From Acidobacteriota bacterium (GTDB taxonomy: Bacteria > Acidobacteriota > Blastocatellia > RBC074): DNA of 64,000 nucleotides. The translations under genes and the position numbers were made by a program. The DNA lies in NCBI GenBank assembly GCA_018268995.1, contig JAFDVL010000045.1, positions 1 through 64,000 of the forward strand. Direction: 5' to 3'. A model generated the notes under the pieces. That model did no database searches. It was not told the DNA's origin and saw only the letters and a program-made list of their open reading frames with translations. Of the stretch, positions 26,058 to 35,965 are shown piece after piece; the stretch's first letter is position 1; the number at the start of each line of letters is the position of its first letter.

Positions 26058-29000
26058 ATGTTTTTACGCTTATTGAACTTTTCTTTCAGTCGGTTATCGC
26101 CAGCCATCATTGTGTTGTCAATCGCTACGCTAACCTATGCACAACAAGGGCGCGGCACAATATTCGGCACAGTGACTGATGCTACTAGCGCAGTCATCCC
26201 CGGCGCGACCATCACCATCACAAACACGGCGACCAATGTCGAAACTATCACCGTTACGAATGACAGCGGGTATTTCACGATGCCGAATTTACAGGTCGGC
26301 AGTTACAGCGTCGCTGCCACCAAAGAAGGCTTCAAGAAGCGGCTGCGCAGCGGCCTGACACTCGAAGTAGACCAGAAAGCGCAAGTGGATATGACGCTGG
26401 AAACCGGCGCGGTCAGCGAAGTCGTGGAAATTACCGCGCAAGGCTCGCTCGTGGATACGACGACGGCTGCCATCGGGCGCGTGATTGAAAATCGCCGCGT
26501 CCAGGAATTGCCGCTCAACGGGCGTAATGCGCTGTCGCTCGTGCTGCTGGCTCCGGCGGTGCAATCGGGCGCGGGGCCGACTGCTGCCGGCTTCGGGGAT
26601 CGCGGCACACAGGTTGCGCTCATTCGCATCAACGGCAGCCCGCTTGCTACGAATAACTTTTTGGTGGACGGCCTGAGCAGCACGAATCCGTATGTGCCGG
26701 ACGTGAATGTGAACCCGAACGTAGATTCGGTGCAGGAATTCAAAGTGCAGAGCAATACGATGTCGGCGGAGTTTGGCTATACGCTCGGCGGCGTGATCAA
26801 CCTCGTCACAAAATCGGGCACGAACGCGCTGCACGGGACGTTGTATCACTTCTTCCGCAACGATGCGCTCGACGCCAATTCGTGGGCCAATAATCGCGCG
26901 CGGCGGGCCAAAGCTCCGCTGCGCTACAACCAATACGGCGGCTCTGTGGGCGGCCCGATTGTCTGGCCGAAAAAAATCTTTGGGCCGCTCGGCGGATACG
27001 ATGGGCGCGACCGCAGCTTTTTCTTTTACAACTACGAAGGCTATCAATTCACCACCAGCGCGACAGGCTTTTTGACCGTGCCGACCGAGGCGTTTCGCAA
27101 AGGCGATTTCTCGCAATTGCGCAATGCTAACGGTGATTTGATTCGCGTTTACGATCCCGCGACGACGCGCGCGAACCCGAATGGACAAGGCTTTCTGCGC
27201 GACCAGTTCCCGAACAACATCATTCCGACGAATCGCCTTGATCCGGTGTCCGTGAACATTCTGCGCTTCTATCCGCTGCCGAATCGCACGCCGGACAATG
27301 CGGCGTCGAATCTGAACAACTACTTCGGTGTCGTCTCGAACAAGCGCGACCTGACCAATCACACCGCGCGCATAGATCATCGCTTTTCGGACAAAAACAA
27401 TTTCTACGGACGCTTTATTTTCTATCGTCAATTCACCGACAACGGCCTGCGCAATTTGTTGCCCGACCCGCTCGCGCGGCAGCGGCTTGATCCCTACGGC
27501 GGACGCAACATCGTGCTGAGCGATACGCACAGCTTCACGCCGAATCTGCTGCACGAATTCCGCATCGGACTGGCGCGACAGTTTTTCAAATTCCAGGTGG
27601 CGAGCGCGGGGCTCGGCATTCCGGCACAAATCGGGTTGCCGCCCATCGTGCCGCCCGATCAATTGCCGCTGATTGGTAATGGTCTGCCTGCGTTCCCCGA
27701 TGCCATCGGCACGCGCACGGGACAGGTTGGGCAATTGTTCGATTCGTTGTCGTGGCTTAAGGGTAAACACGCGATGAAGTTCGGCACGGAGATGCGCCTG
27801 ACGCAGGCGAACAACCTGCAAAAAAGCGCGCCGTCGGGCAACTTCCAATTTCCCACGACGTTGACGGACAACGCCGCGCCCATCGCAGGCAATCGCCTCA
27901 ACACAGGCAATCAATTCGCCACGTTTATGCTCGGCGCGGTCGGCAGTGCCAATGTCACGACGCATCGCGGCGAATCGCAAACGGGCAAGGCGTTCGGCTT
28001 TTACTTCAACGACGAATGGCGCATCGGTCGGTTGTCGCTTTCGCTTGGCGTGCGGTATGACTTTCAGCAACAGCCGTACGAGCGTAATTGCGGCACGTCG
28101 AATTTCAATCCGACGGCCACCAATCCGACGAACAATTTGCCGGGGCTGACGCAGTACGCCTGCAAAGATTACGGGCGGACGTTTGTGGAAAATGATCCGA
28201 ACGATGTTGCGCCGCGCGTTGGGTTTTCGTGGGATGTGTTTGGCAATCAAAAGTCGGTGGTGCGCGGTGGCTATGGCATTTTCTATTCGACCGTCTTCAG
28301 CGCCGTAGCAAATTTTGAAGGTACGAACGGCTTCGCTAGCACCGGAACCACGTATCAACCACCGGGCGGGAATAACCTGCTGACCGCCTTTCAATTCCGC
28401 AATGGCTTCCCGACCGCACCGTTGCAACCGCTCGGTTCGGCATTAGGGCCGAATCTGTTTGCGCCTTCCAACAATGCGGCTTTCCGCGAAGCCTATTCGC
28501 CGACGCCGATGTCGCAGCAATGGAATCTGTCGTTGCAACAACAATTGCCCGGCGGCTTTCTGGTCGAAGCCACGTACTCCGCGAATCACGGCACGCATCT
28601 GCTGGCGGGCAGCTATGACTTGAATCAGGCTGATCCGGCGAAGATTCAGCAGTTCGGTTTGGCTGGCACACTGAATAACAACGTGCCGAATCCGTTCGCG
28701 GGCAAAGTGCCGGGCGCGTTTGGCGGCGCGACGATCACGCAGGCGCAGGCGTTGCGACCGTTTCCGTATCTCGGCACGATCAGCGTGAACTCGCCGCACA
28801 TGGGCAATTCGATTTATCACGCGCTGTTGCTGTCGGGCGAAAAGCGGTTTTCGCAAGGCTTCACGCTGCTGGCGTCGTACACGTGGGCGAAGCTCATCAA
28901 CGATTCGGTGCTGAACCCGATCAACTTCGTCGCCACCGAAGGCGCGGGCGAATTCGGCTTTCAGAACGGCTTGTATAACCGCCGCGCCGAACGCGCCGAA

Positions 29001-29579
29001 GACCCGTCGAATGTGCCACATCGGTTTGTGCTGAGCGCTTTGTGGGAACTGCCGATTGGCAAAGGCCGTCGGCTGAACATTGACAACGGTTTTGCCGATG
29101 CGATCTTCGGCGGCTGGCAATTGAACACGATCACGACGATTGTGGCGGGCGCACCGCTCATCGTGCGCGGCGCAAGCAACGGGCTGGCGAATCGGCCTGA
29201 TATGTTGCGCGTGCCGACGTTGCCCGACAACTTCACCGACACGAATGCGCAAGCGGGCGTATTGTGGTTTGATCCGACGGCATTTGTGAATCCGGCGTTG
29301 TACACGTTTGGCAACACGCCGCGCGCGATCAGTCAGTTTCGCAATCCTGGCGCGATGATTATGGATTTGTCTGTCTTCAAGACTTTCAAAATCACCGAAG
29401 GATTCAGGGTGCAATTGCGCGGCGAGGCGTTCAACGCGCCGAACCACGTCAACCTCGGTTTCCCAAACACCAGCTTTAGTCCGGGCGCAGCAGGCACGAA
29501 CGTGAGCGCCGCGTTTGGGCGCATCACAACCTCGCGCGATCCGCGCCAGATGCAATTGGGATTGAAGCTGATTTTTTAA
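26058..29579 (+). CDS. Oar-type TonB-dependent receptor (copy 2)
   Basis: A 1173-residue outer-membrane receptor with the same layout as the receptor at 6474: signal peptide, carboxypeptidase-like regulatory domain (GTIFGTVTDATSAVIPGAT), plug (VIENRRVQELPLNGRNALSL) and a barrel ending MQLGLKLIF. The two proteins can be followed side by side through almost their whole length. The DNA of this copy looks richer in G and C at third codon positions than copy 1, so the duplication is not very recent or the copies have different histories. A GGAGCA box lies ahead of the start at 26058. It is followed by a repeat element and the sulfatase gene. Confidence 0.9.
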   Translation: MFLRLLNFSFSRLSPAIIVLSIATLTYAQQGRGTIFGTVTDATSAVIPGATITITNTATNVETITVTNDSGYFTMPNLQVGSYSVAATKEGFKKRLRSGLTLEVDQKAQVDMTLETGAVSEVVEITAQGSLVDTTTAAIGRVIENRRVQELPLNGRNALSLVLLAPAVQSGAGPTAAGFGDRGTQVALIRINGSPLATNNFLVDGLSSTNPYVPDVNVNPNVDSVQEFKVQSNTMSAEFGYTLGGVINLVTKSGTNALHGTLYHFFRNDALDANSWANNRARRAKAPLRYNQYGGSVGGPIVWPKKIFGPLGGYDGRDRSFFFYNYEGYQFTTSATGFLTVPTEAFRKGDFSQLRNANGDLIRVYDPATTRANPNGQGFLRDQFPNNIIPTNRLDPVSVNILRFYPLPNRTPDNAASNLNNYFGVVSNKRDLTNHTARIDHRFSDKNNFYGRFIFYRQFTDNGLRNLLPDPLARQRLDPYGGRNIVLSDTHSFTPNLLHEFRIGLARQFFKFQVASAGLGIPAQIGLPPIVPPDQLPLIGNGLPAFPDAIGTRTGQVGQLFDSLSWLKGKHAMKFGTEMRLTQANNLQKSAPSGNFQFPTTLTDNAAPIAGNRLNTGNQFATFMLGAVGSANVTTHRGESQTGKAFGFYFNDEWRIGRLSLSLGVRYDFQQQPYERNCGTSNFNPTATNPTNNLPGLTQYACKDYGRTFVENDPNDVAPRVGFSWDVFGNQKSVVRGGYGIFYSTVFSAVANFEGTNGFASTGTTYQPPGGNNLLTAFQFRNGFPTAPLQPLGSALGPNLFAPSNNAAFREAYSPTPMSQQWNLSLQQQLPGGFLVEATYSANHGTHLLAGSYDLNQADPAKIQQFGLAGTLNNNVPNPFAGKVPGAFGGATITQAQALRPFPYLGTISVNSPHMGNSIYHALLLSGEKRFSQGFTLLASYTWAKLINDSVLNPINFVATEGAGEFGFQNGLYNRRAERAEDPSNVPHRFVLSALWELPIGKGRRLNIDNGFADAIFGGWQLNTITTIVAGAPLIVRGASNGLANRPDMLRVPTLPDNFTDTNAQAGVLWFDPTAFVNPALYTFGNTPRAISQFRNPGAMIMDLSVFKTFKITEGFRVQLRGEAFNAPNHVNLGFPNTSFSPGAAGTNVSAAFGRITTSRDPRQMQLGLKLIF

Positions 29580-29589
29580 GTACCGAGAG

Positions 29590-29780
29590 AACGCGCAACG
29601 CCTGGGAGCGCAAGCGTCTCGCTTGCCGAGCGCGTGCAACGCCGCTCGCAGACGTGGTGAGGCTGTCCGTTTAGCTTGAGCGGATTCCCTCACAAGGTAA
29701 CTTGCTTCGCTACCGCTCGCAAACAGCAAGCGGGACGCTTGCGCTCCCAGACGCTGCGCGTTTCCCAGGCGCTGCGCGTT
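29590..29780. repeat. MITE-like element with 37-bp imperfect inverted ends
   Basis: Arms 29590-29626 and 29726-29762 match at about 34 of 37 positions in inverted orientation; both contain GGGAGCGCAAGCG or its complement. The last 17 bases of the right end are repeated once more at 29764-29780. The interior has no gene. It sits between the TonB receptor and sulfatase genes and may also act as a transcription attenuator. Confidence 0.75.
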
Positions 29781-29793
29781 CCACTCAAAAATC

Positions 29794-31167
29794 ATGCTTA
29801 GCATCAGAGTTTCACTTTGGCTTTGTTATGTGCTGACTTGCATTGTCAGCGCGAACGCACAACCCAACTTCATTGTCATCACGACCGACGATCAACGCGC
29901 CGATGTCATTGGCGCGCTCAATCGTGGCGCGACGATAACGCCGGGGCTGGATCGTTTGGTCAAACGTTCGCTCGTGTTCACCGATGCGCATGCTGTTTTT
30001 GCTTTGTGCAGCCCCAGCCGCGCCGCAATACTGACCGGACAATATGGCAGCCGCAACGGCGTGCCGTATCTTGATGGCGCGCTGAACGAACCGCAACGTT
30101 CGGTTGCATATCAACTGCGGCAACGCGGCTATCAAACGGCGGTGTCGGGCAAGTGGCATTTGAAAACTTCGCCGCAGGAAGCCGGATTTGATTGGGCGGT
30201 GACATTTTATGCCAACGGCGCGTGGCATAACCGCGCAGTCAATCGCAACGGCGAAACCGTCAAACCTGCTGAACTCATTGACCTGTTCACGGCGCACGAA
30301 TCGGCACGTTATCTGCGCGAACGGCAACGCAACAAACCTTTCTTCCTCTGGCATTGCACGCAATTGCCGCACATGGATCAAAACCTAAAATGGCCTTCCA
30401 CAGAAAAAAGCCTCGCTTTGTATAACCCGCTGAAAATGTTGTTGCCGCGCACGTGGAATAAACTTGCAACCACGAATGACAAGCCGCCGCAATTGCTCAC
30501 GGCGCGCAATCGCACACAAGCGTTGCAATACGGTTATGACAAACCAGAACGTATTCGCAAACATACACAGGAATATTTCGCGGCGATCAGCGATCTGGAC
30601 GATTCGCTCGCGCCCTTGTGGGCTGCGATTGATGACGAGAAGCTCTGGGAAAACACCTTCGTGATTTTTCTCGGCGATAACGGCTGGATGCTCAGCGAAC
30701 ACGGGTTGACGAGCAAGGTGCTGGCTTACAAACCGTCGTCACAAATCCCGCTGATGGTTGCGGGGCCGAAGCTGCGCGCGGGACGTTCGTCGCATCTGGC
30801 ACTTAACATAGACATCGCGCCGACATTGCTGGCACTGGCTGATGCGCCGATTCCGGCGGGTACACAAGGCAAGCCGCTTCCGTTCGCACGCAAGACACGC
30901 CGCGACGTGTTTGTGTATGAAGGGCTGGAAGGTTACGGCGGCACAAAACCTTTTCTCGCCGTGATCAGTGCGCAATGGAAACTGATTTATACGTGGGACG
31001 AAGCGGTGCAAGTGGGCAAGTCCGCGCCATCTTTCGTTGAGCTTTACGACCGCCAGCGCGACCCGGACGAGGCGCGCAATCTGGCGGCGGATGCGAAGTT
31101 ACAAAAGACGCGGCAATGGCCCGCGCAAGCTATCGAACAACATCTGGCTGAATTGAAAAGGAAATGA
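29794..31167 (+). CDS. Secreted sulfatase
   Basis: A 457-residue type I sulfatase with a Sec signal ending near SANA. Metal ligands appear as ITTDDQRAD (Asp32, Asp33), and the active-site motif CSPSR has Cys72, which must be converted to formylglycine. A second metal site is LGDNGWMLSEHG around residue 290. Sulfatases of this class remove sulfate esters from polysaccharides; position in a TonB/GH cluster suggests a sulfated glycan. Its stop overlaps the start of the next gene. No formylglycine-generating enzyme is in the window. Confidence 0.88.
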   Translation: MLSIRVSLWLCYVLTCIVSANAQPNFIVITTDDQRADVIGALNRGATITPGLDRLVKRSLVFTDAHAVFALCSPSRAAILTGQYGSRNGVPYLDGALNEPQRSVAYQLRQRGYQTAVSGKWHLKTSPQEAGFDWAVTFYANGAWHNRAVNRNGETVKPAELIDLFTAHESARYLRERQRNKPFFLWHCTQLPHMDQNLKWPSTEKSLALYNPLKMLLPRTWNKLATTNDKPPQLLTARNRTQALQYGYDKPERIRKHTQEYFAAISDLDDSLAPLWAAIDDEKLWENTFVIFLGDNGWMLSEHGLTSKVLAYKPSSQIPLMVAGPKLRAGRSSHLALNIDIAPTLLALADAPIPAGTQGKPLPFARKTRRDVFVYEGLEGYGGTKPFLAVISAQWKLIYTWDEAVQVGKSAPSFVELYDRQRDPDEARNLAADAKLQKTRQWPAQAIEQHLAELKRK

Positions 31168-32600
31168 TGATGAAACACTGGTGTACCCTTCTCGCGCTTT
31201 GTGCGCTGACTACGTTGGTTTATGCGCAGGACAAACCCGAACCGCCGCCGGTTCAGGTCGGCAATGCGTTCCCGAACATCACGACGATAGCCGAATATGA
31301 TTCGCCCACCGAAGCGGGCATCGGCGCGCTGTTGCCGTGGGCTGATCGGCTGTGGTTCGTGTCTTATGTCGCGCACAAACGCGGCGCAGGCACGGGCTTG
31401 TTTTGGGTAGATGAAAACATGCGGATGCACAAACATCCCGCGAGCGTCGTCGGCACGTACACCAATCGTTACATCCACACGCCGACCAACCTGGCTTTTC
31501 TCGGCCCGCACGTGATTGATCGGCAAGGCAACGTACGCACCATCGAGGCGCTCAAGAGTTACCGATTAACTTCGACGATGGATCACCTGACCGATCCCAA
31601 CAACAAAGTCTATATGTTGGCGATGGAAGGTGAATTTTTTGAAGTGGATGTGAAAACGCTCGAAGCGCGCCAATTATTCGACCTCGTCAAAGAACTCAAC
31701 ATTACTTTCAAAAAAGGCGCTGTGCATTTCAAGTGTGGCTACACCGCGCAGGGGCGCGTCGTCGTGGCGAACAATTCGTATTACGAAGCAGATTATCTCG
31801 GCGAACAGGAAGCCGGACGTCTCGCCGAATGGGACGGCAAGACTTGGACGATCATCGAGAAAAAACCTTTCGTCGAAGTCGCAGGCAAGAGCCTGTCTGG
31901 CGGCGGCATCGGCAATCCAATTTTTGCGACAGGCTGGGATAAGGCGTCGGCGATTCTGAAAGTCTTTGCGGCAGGGAAGTGGACAACGTGGCGGTTGCCA
32001 AAAGGCGCGCAGACCTTCGATCACGCTTACAACACCGAATGGATGCGCATCCGCGACGCGCAAACCGAACGCTTTCTGATGGATTTGCACGGAATCTTTT
32101 ACGAACTGCCCGCGCAGATTTATGGCGGACGTATTTTGCCAATTCGCCCGATCAGCAATCATTTGCGCATCGTGCCGGATTTTTGTTACTGGCGCGGCCT
32201 GTTTGTGATGGGGGGCGATCAAACCGACCGCAGCTTAGGCCAGCCGCAAACGGGCTTGTGGTTCGGGCAAGTGGATGATTTGTGGAAAATGGGCAAACCC
32301 GCCGGTTGGGGTAGCGTTTGGCATAAACAAAACGTCAAAGCGAATGAAGTTTCTGATCCGTTTTTAATGACAGGCTTTGATCACAAAGTAGTCCATCTCA
32401 AACAATCCTCAAGCAAGCCTGTCACATTCAAAATCGAAGTTGATTTTCTGGGCGATGGAAGCTGGGAAACATATCAATCGGTTTCTGTTCCTGCGAATGG
32501 TTACGTGCATCACGAATTTCCCGTCGGTTTCAGTGCGCATTGGGTGCGTGTCATGGCAAGCGGTGATTGCGATGCGACCGTGACGTTTATTTATAGTTAA
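31164..32600 (+). CDS. Secreted beta-propeller-like protein of unknown function
   Basis: A 478-residue protein with a signal peptide ending near VYAQ. No family is recognised with confidence. It is rich in short beta strands with Trp/Tyr/Gly turns (ADRLWFVSYVAH, GRVVVANNSYYEAD, RLAEWDGKTWTIIEK), which suggests a propeller, and it ends in a small beta domain (VTFKIEVDFLGDGSWETYQSV). It is coupled to the sulfatase by an ATGA-like overlap and to the MFS gene by a TAATG overlap, so it probably handles the same substrate. A lyase or binding role is possible but unproven. Confidence 0.6.
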   Translation: MMMKHWCTLLALCALTTLVYAQDKPEPPPVQVGNAFPNITTIAEYDSPTEAGIGALLPWADRLWFVSYVAHKRGAGTGLFWVDENMRMHKHPASVVGTYTNRYIHTPTNLAFLGPHVIDRQGNVRTIEALKSYRLTSTMDHLTDPNNKVYMLAMEGEFFEVDVKTLEARQLFDLVKELNITFKKGAVHFKCGYTAQGRVVVANNSYYEADYLGEQEAGRLAEWDGKTWTIIEKKPFVEVAGKSLSGGGIGNPIFATGWDKASAILKVFAAGKWTTWRLPKGAQTFDHAYNTEWMRIRDAQTERFLMDLHGIFYELPAQIYGGRILPIRPISNHLRIVPDFCYWRGLFVMGGDQTDRSLGQPQTGLWFGQVDDLWKMGKPAGWGSVWHKQNVKANEVSDPFLMTGFDHKVVHLKQSSSKPVTFKIEVDFLGDGSWETYQSVSVPANGYVHHEFPVGFSAHWVRVMASGDCDATVTFIYS

Positions 32601-33877
32601 TGAAAAAGCCCATTCCCAATTTGCGATGGTGGATTGCCGGACTTGTTTTTTTGAGTACGGTAATCAATTACATGGATCGTCAAACGCTATCCGTTTTAGC
32701 TCCGCGCTTGACGAAAGAACTGCATTTGACGAATACGGAATATGGTTGGATTTCCCAGGCGTTTTTGATTCCGTACACTGCAATGTACATCGTGGCGGGC
32801 ATTCTGATTGACCGCTACGGCACGAAGTTGATTTATGGCATCGCCGCCGCGTGGTGGTCATTTGCGGCAATGTTGCATGCGGCGACAACTTCAGTCTTGG
32901 GATTCAGCGCAGTACGCTTTTTACTAGGTACGGCGGAATCCGCAAATTTCGTAGCCGCCCAAAAAGTCGCTGCTGAATGGTTTCCGCCCAAAGATCGTGG
33001 AACGTTGAATGGCTTAGTGCAGGCGGGAACCGTGACCGGCGCAGTCATTACGCCGCCTGTTGTGATTTGGCTGGCGGATGCCTGGGGCTGGCGTTCAGCG
33101 TTTTTGTTTACAGGTGCTTTGGGATTGGTGTGGGCTATCGTGTGGTTTTGGTTTTATCAATTACCAAAAGATCATCCACGAATTTCGGACGAAGAGCGCG
33201 CCTTGTTGGATGAAGGCGAAACTGCCACTCTGGCTCCGCGTGCGGTTGCCACTCACTCCTGGTTTTCTTTCTTCCGCTACCCACAAACGTGGGGATTGTT
33301 GCTGGCGCGGATTATTTCTGATCCGGTGTGGTGGTTTTATTTATTTTGGCTGCCCAAATATTTGACGGAACAGCAAGGCTTGAGCGAACAGCGCATGAGT
33401 TATGTGGTGTGGATTCCGTACCTGATTTCGGATGTCGGTTCGATTGCAGGTGGTTGGTATTCGGGCAGATTAATCGCACGCAAATTCGGTACAGTTGTCT
33501 CGCGTAAATGGGTCATGCTGGCATCGGCAATGATGATGCCGTTTGGATTATTGTTGCTGATAAAGCCGCCGACCACGTTGGCGCTGGTGCTAATCAGTGT
33601 TGTCCTGGGAGCGCATTCGTCGTGGAAAACAAATCTGGTCACGCTGACCGTAGACATTTTCCCGCGCAATGTTGTCGCTACCGTTCACGGCATCGTAGCC
33701 ACAGGTGGTGGGATTGGCGGCGCGTTGTTCACCAGTATGGCCGGAATCGTGATTGATAAATTTTCGTATACGCCGTTATTAGTGTTAATGGGCGTGCTCC
33801 ATCCGCTGGCATATTTATGCATGCGGTGGTTAGTGAATGGCGACGCGATTTCAATGGAGCGATTGCACGTACAATGA
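32600..33877 (+). CDS. MFS transporter, ACS type (module 2)
   Basis: A 425-residue carrier with about 12 transmembrane segments. The start KKPIPNLRWWIAGL and NYMDRQTLSVLAP mirror the MFS protein at 23941, marking the pair as paralogues. ACS carriers move sugar acids (hexuronates, aldonates) with protons. The start shares its first base with the preceding stop codon (TAATG), and its own stop overlaps the next gene as ATGA, which implies one polycistronic message with the sulfatase and the MR-type enzyme. Confidence 0.87.
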   Translation: MKKPIPNLRWWIAGLVFLSTVINYMDRQTLSVLAPRLTKELHLTNTEYGWISQAFLIPYTAMYIVAGILIDRYGTKLIYGIAAAWWSFAAMLHAATTSVLGFSAVRFLLGTAESANFVAAQKVAAEWFPPKDRGTLNGLVQAGTVTGAVITPPVVIWLADAWGWRSAFLFTGALGLVWAIVWFWFYQLPKDHPRISDEERALLDEGETATLAPRAVATHSWFSFFRYPQTWGLLLARIISDPVWWFYLFWLPKYLTEQQGLSEQRMSYVVWIPYLISDVGSIAGGWYSGRLIARKFGTVVSRKWVMLASAMMMPFGLLLLIKPPTTLALVLISVVLGAHSSWKTNLVTLTVDIFPRNVVATVHGIVATGGGIGGALFTSMAGIVIDKFSYTPLLVLMGVLHPLAYLCMRWLVNGDAISMERLHVQ

Positions 33878-35046
33878 AGATTACAAAAGTGTCAGCTTTT
33901 GCGATTAAAATTCCACGCGACTTGACCGAAGCGCGCGGCACGGCTGGTTCACCTGCGCCATTGCAGGCGGGGACTTCGGATTATCGTTTCGCCGCGACGT
34001 ATCAGACGCTCTATTCAACAAAGATCGAGACTGCACTGATCAAAATCGAAACCGATGCGGGCCTGATAGGCTGGGGCGAAGCACAATCTCCGGTTGCGCC
34101 GGAAGTTGTCTGCACGATTGTCAAAACGATTCTCGCCCCGATTTTATTGGGCGAGGACGCGATGGCGCACGAACGGTTGTGGTCTCGAATGTACAATGCA
34201 ATGCGCGTGCGCGGTCACATCGGATCGTTTTTGCTGGATGCGATGGCAGGCATTGATACTGCGCTCTGGGACATCAGGGGCAAAGCGTTGCGAGCTCGTG
34301 TTTGCGATCTGTTAGGCGGGCCATTTGCCGATAACTTGCCTGCGTATATTTCCGGCCTATCTGGCGCAAATGATGAAGCACGCATTGCACGGGCGGCAGA
34401 ATATCAACAGCGCGGCTACAATGCTTTCAAGCTTTTTATGGATGGCGAGGCCATCGAATTGTTGCAATTGCACGATGGGTTGCGCGAGCGGTTGGGAGGG
34501 AATGCAAAATTGATGCTGGATGTTTTGTGGCGAATGGAACAAGCGGAAGCCGTGCAATTTGGCCGCGAGCTGGATGCTCGCAAGGCAACCTGGTTGGAAG
34601 CCCCGCTCAAACCCGAAGATGTAAAGGGGCACGCACGTCTTGCCGCAAGTATTGATACGCCCGTAGCAATAGGCGAATGCTGGCGCACGCGGTGGGAAAT
34701 GAAGCCGTTTTTTGAGGCTGGTGCAGTTGAGATTTTGCAGCCTGACATTGGGCGGAGCGGCATCACAGAAGGGATGAAACTGTGTGCCCTTGCCGAATTG
34801 TACAATGTGCCTGTGGCTTTTCATGTCAGCATTGGCCTTGGTGTCCAGATCGCCGCTGCACTTCACGTTGCTGCTTCGATTCCGAATCTGATGTATGTCG
34901 AGTGCAATCCTAAAGTTTGGCAAGTCGCAGAAACTTTATTGAAAACCTCATTGCCCGTCGCTGCTGGTGTCGTTGGCATTCCTGACAGTGACGGCCTTGG
35001 CATTGAAATTGACGAAGAAAAACTTCGCCCATTTATTATCAATTAA
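33874..35046 (+). CDS. Mandelate racemase/muconate lactonizing family enzyme (module 2)
   Basis: A 390-residue enolase-superfamily enzyme. Metal ligands appear as LMLDVLW, WLEAPL and AIGECWRT. The acid/base region has FKLFMDG in place of a full KxK, and QPDIGRSG with VAFHVSIG gives the Asp/His dyad of acid-sugar dehydratases. The loss of the second Lys (Phe instead) separates it from the enzyme at 22032, so a different substrate or stereochemistry is likely. Its start overlaps the MFS stop. A dehydratase followed by a DapA-family aldolase fits the usual route from an aldonate through a 2-keto-3-deoxy acid; the substrate is inferred. Confidence 0.83.
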   Translation: MKITKVSAFAIKIPRDLTEARGTAGSPAPLQAGTSDYRFAATYQTLYSTKIETALIKIETDAGLIGWGEAQSPVAPEVVCTIVKTILAPILLGEDAMAHERLWSRMYNAMRVRGHIGSFLLDAMAGIDTALWDIRGKALRARVCDLLGGPFADNLPAYISGLSGANDEARIARAAEYQQRGYNAFKLFMDGEAIELLQLHDGLRERLGGNAKLMLDVLWRMEQAEAVQFGRELDARKATWLEAPLKPEDVKGHARLAASIDTPVAIGECWRTRWEMKPFFEAGAVEILQPDIGRSGITEGMKLCALAELYNVPVAFHVSIGLGVQIAAALHVAASIPNLMYVECNPKVWQVAETLLKTSLPVAAGVVGIPDSDGLGIEIDEEKLRPFIIN

Positions 35047-35063
35047 TTAGGAGCCTGGTTGGA

Positions 35064-35951
35064 ATGAGTAATTATGAAGGGATTTTCCCCATCGCCCTCA
35101 CAACCTTTGATGAGCATTACGAAGTTGATGAATTAAGTCAGCTTGCACTTATCAACTATCTTATTGATTGCGGTGTGCATGGCATTGCGATTTTCGGCAA
35201 TGCCAGCGAAGGCTATGCGCTTAGCGAATCGGAAAAAGCGCGGCTGATGCCATTGATTATCAAGGAGGTACGCGGGCGCGTTCCGGTATTTGTCTCGACC
35301 GGGCACACGGGTACACACGTCGCCGTGCAAATTTCCAAAGCCGCAGAAGAAGCTGGCGCAGATGGCTTGATGATTTTGCCGCCATATTTTTTGAAGCCTT
35401 CCGCTGAAGATTTGTTTGGGTATTACAAAGCGATTTCGGATGCGGTTTCGATTCCAATCATGATTCAGGATGCGCCTTTATTGACGGGCGTGAACATCGG
35501 TGCCGCGCAAATGGCACGGATGGCGAAAGAATGTGCGAACGTCAAGCTCACCAAAGTTGAAGCACCTCCGACAGCGTTGAAGGTCACTGAAGTCAAACAG
35601 ACGTGCGGCGATTCGCTCACGATTTTTGGTGGTTTGAACGGGCATTTCTTTCTGGAAGAATTGCAACGCGGCGCACGCGGCACAATGCCGGGCAGCGATC
35701 TGATTCCGATGTTTGTGCGGGTGTGGAATTTATTTGAAGTCGGGAATCGCCATGAAGCGAGAGCCGAATTTAATCGGCATTTGCCCCTGATACGATTTGA
35801 ACTGCAACCGGGACTCGGCGTCTCTGCCATGAAGCACAACCTCAAGGCGGCTGGGGTGATCAAGCATACAACGGTTCGTCCGCCCACGCGTCAATTGGAT
35901 CAGATGGCAGTCGAAGAATTGCAACAGATTGTGAGTGATTTAAAAGGCTAA
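35064..35951 (+). CDS. DapA-family (DHDPS/KDG aldolase-like) lyase
   Basis: A 295-residue class I aldolase-type TIM barrel. The family strand IAIFGNASEGYALSESE replaces the usual GTTGE, and the Schiff-base Lys is likely in VKLTKVEAPP near residue 165. The position that holds catalytic Tyr in the classical YNxP motif reads IMIQDAP here, so Gln replaces Tyr. Family members with other chemistry exist (hydro-lyases, decarboxylating types), so the exact reaction is open. It follows the MR-type enzyme by 17 bases with an AGGAG box and closes the module 2 operon. Confidence 0.82.
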   Translation: MSNYEGIFPIALTTFDEHYEVDELSQLALINYLIDCGVHGIAIFGNASEGYALSESEKARLMPLIIKEVRGRVPVFVSTGHTGTHVAVQISKAAEEAGADGLMILPPYFLKPSAEDLFGYYKAISDAVSIPIMIQDAPLLTGVNIGAAQMARMAKECANVKLTKVEAPPTALKVTEVKQTCGDSLTIFGGLNGHFFLEELQRGARGTMPGSDLIPMFVRVWNLFEVGNRHEARAEFNRHLPLIRFELQPGLGVSAMKHNLKAAGVIKHTTVRPPTRQLDQMAVEELQQIVSDLKG

Positions 35952-35965
35952 CGGGATGATCGCGA

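Noticed and set aside
26289..28427. 712-codon minus-strand reading frame opposite TonB receptor 2
   Set aside because: It mirrors a GC-rich coding strand; composition is Arg/Ala/His-rich without domains, and the plus-strand receptor is clearly the gene.
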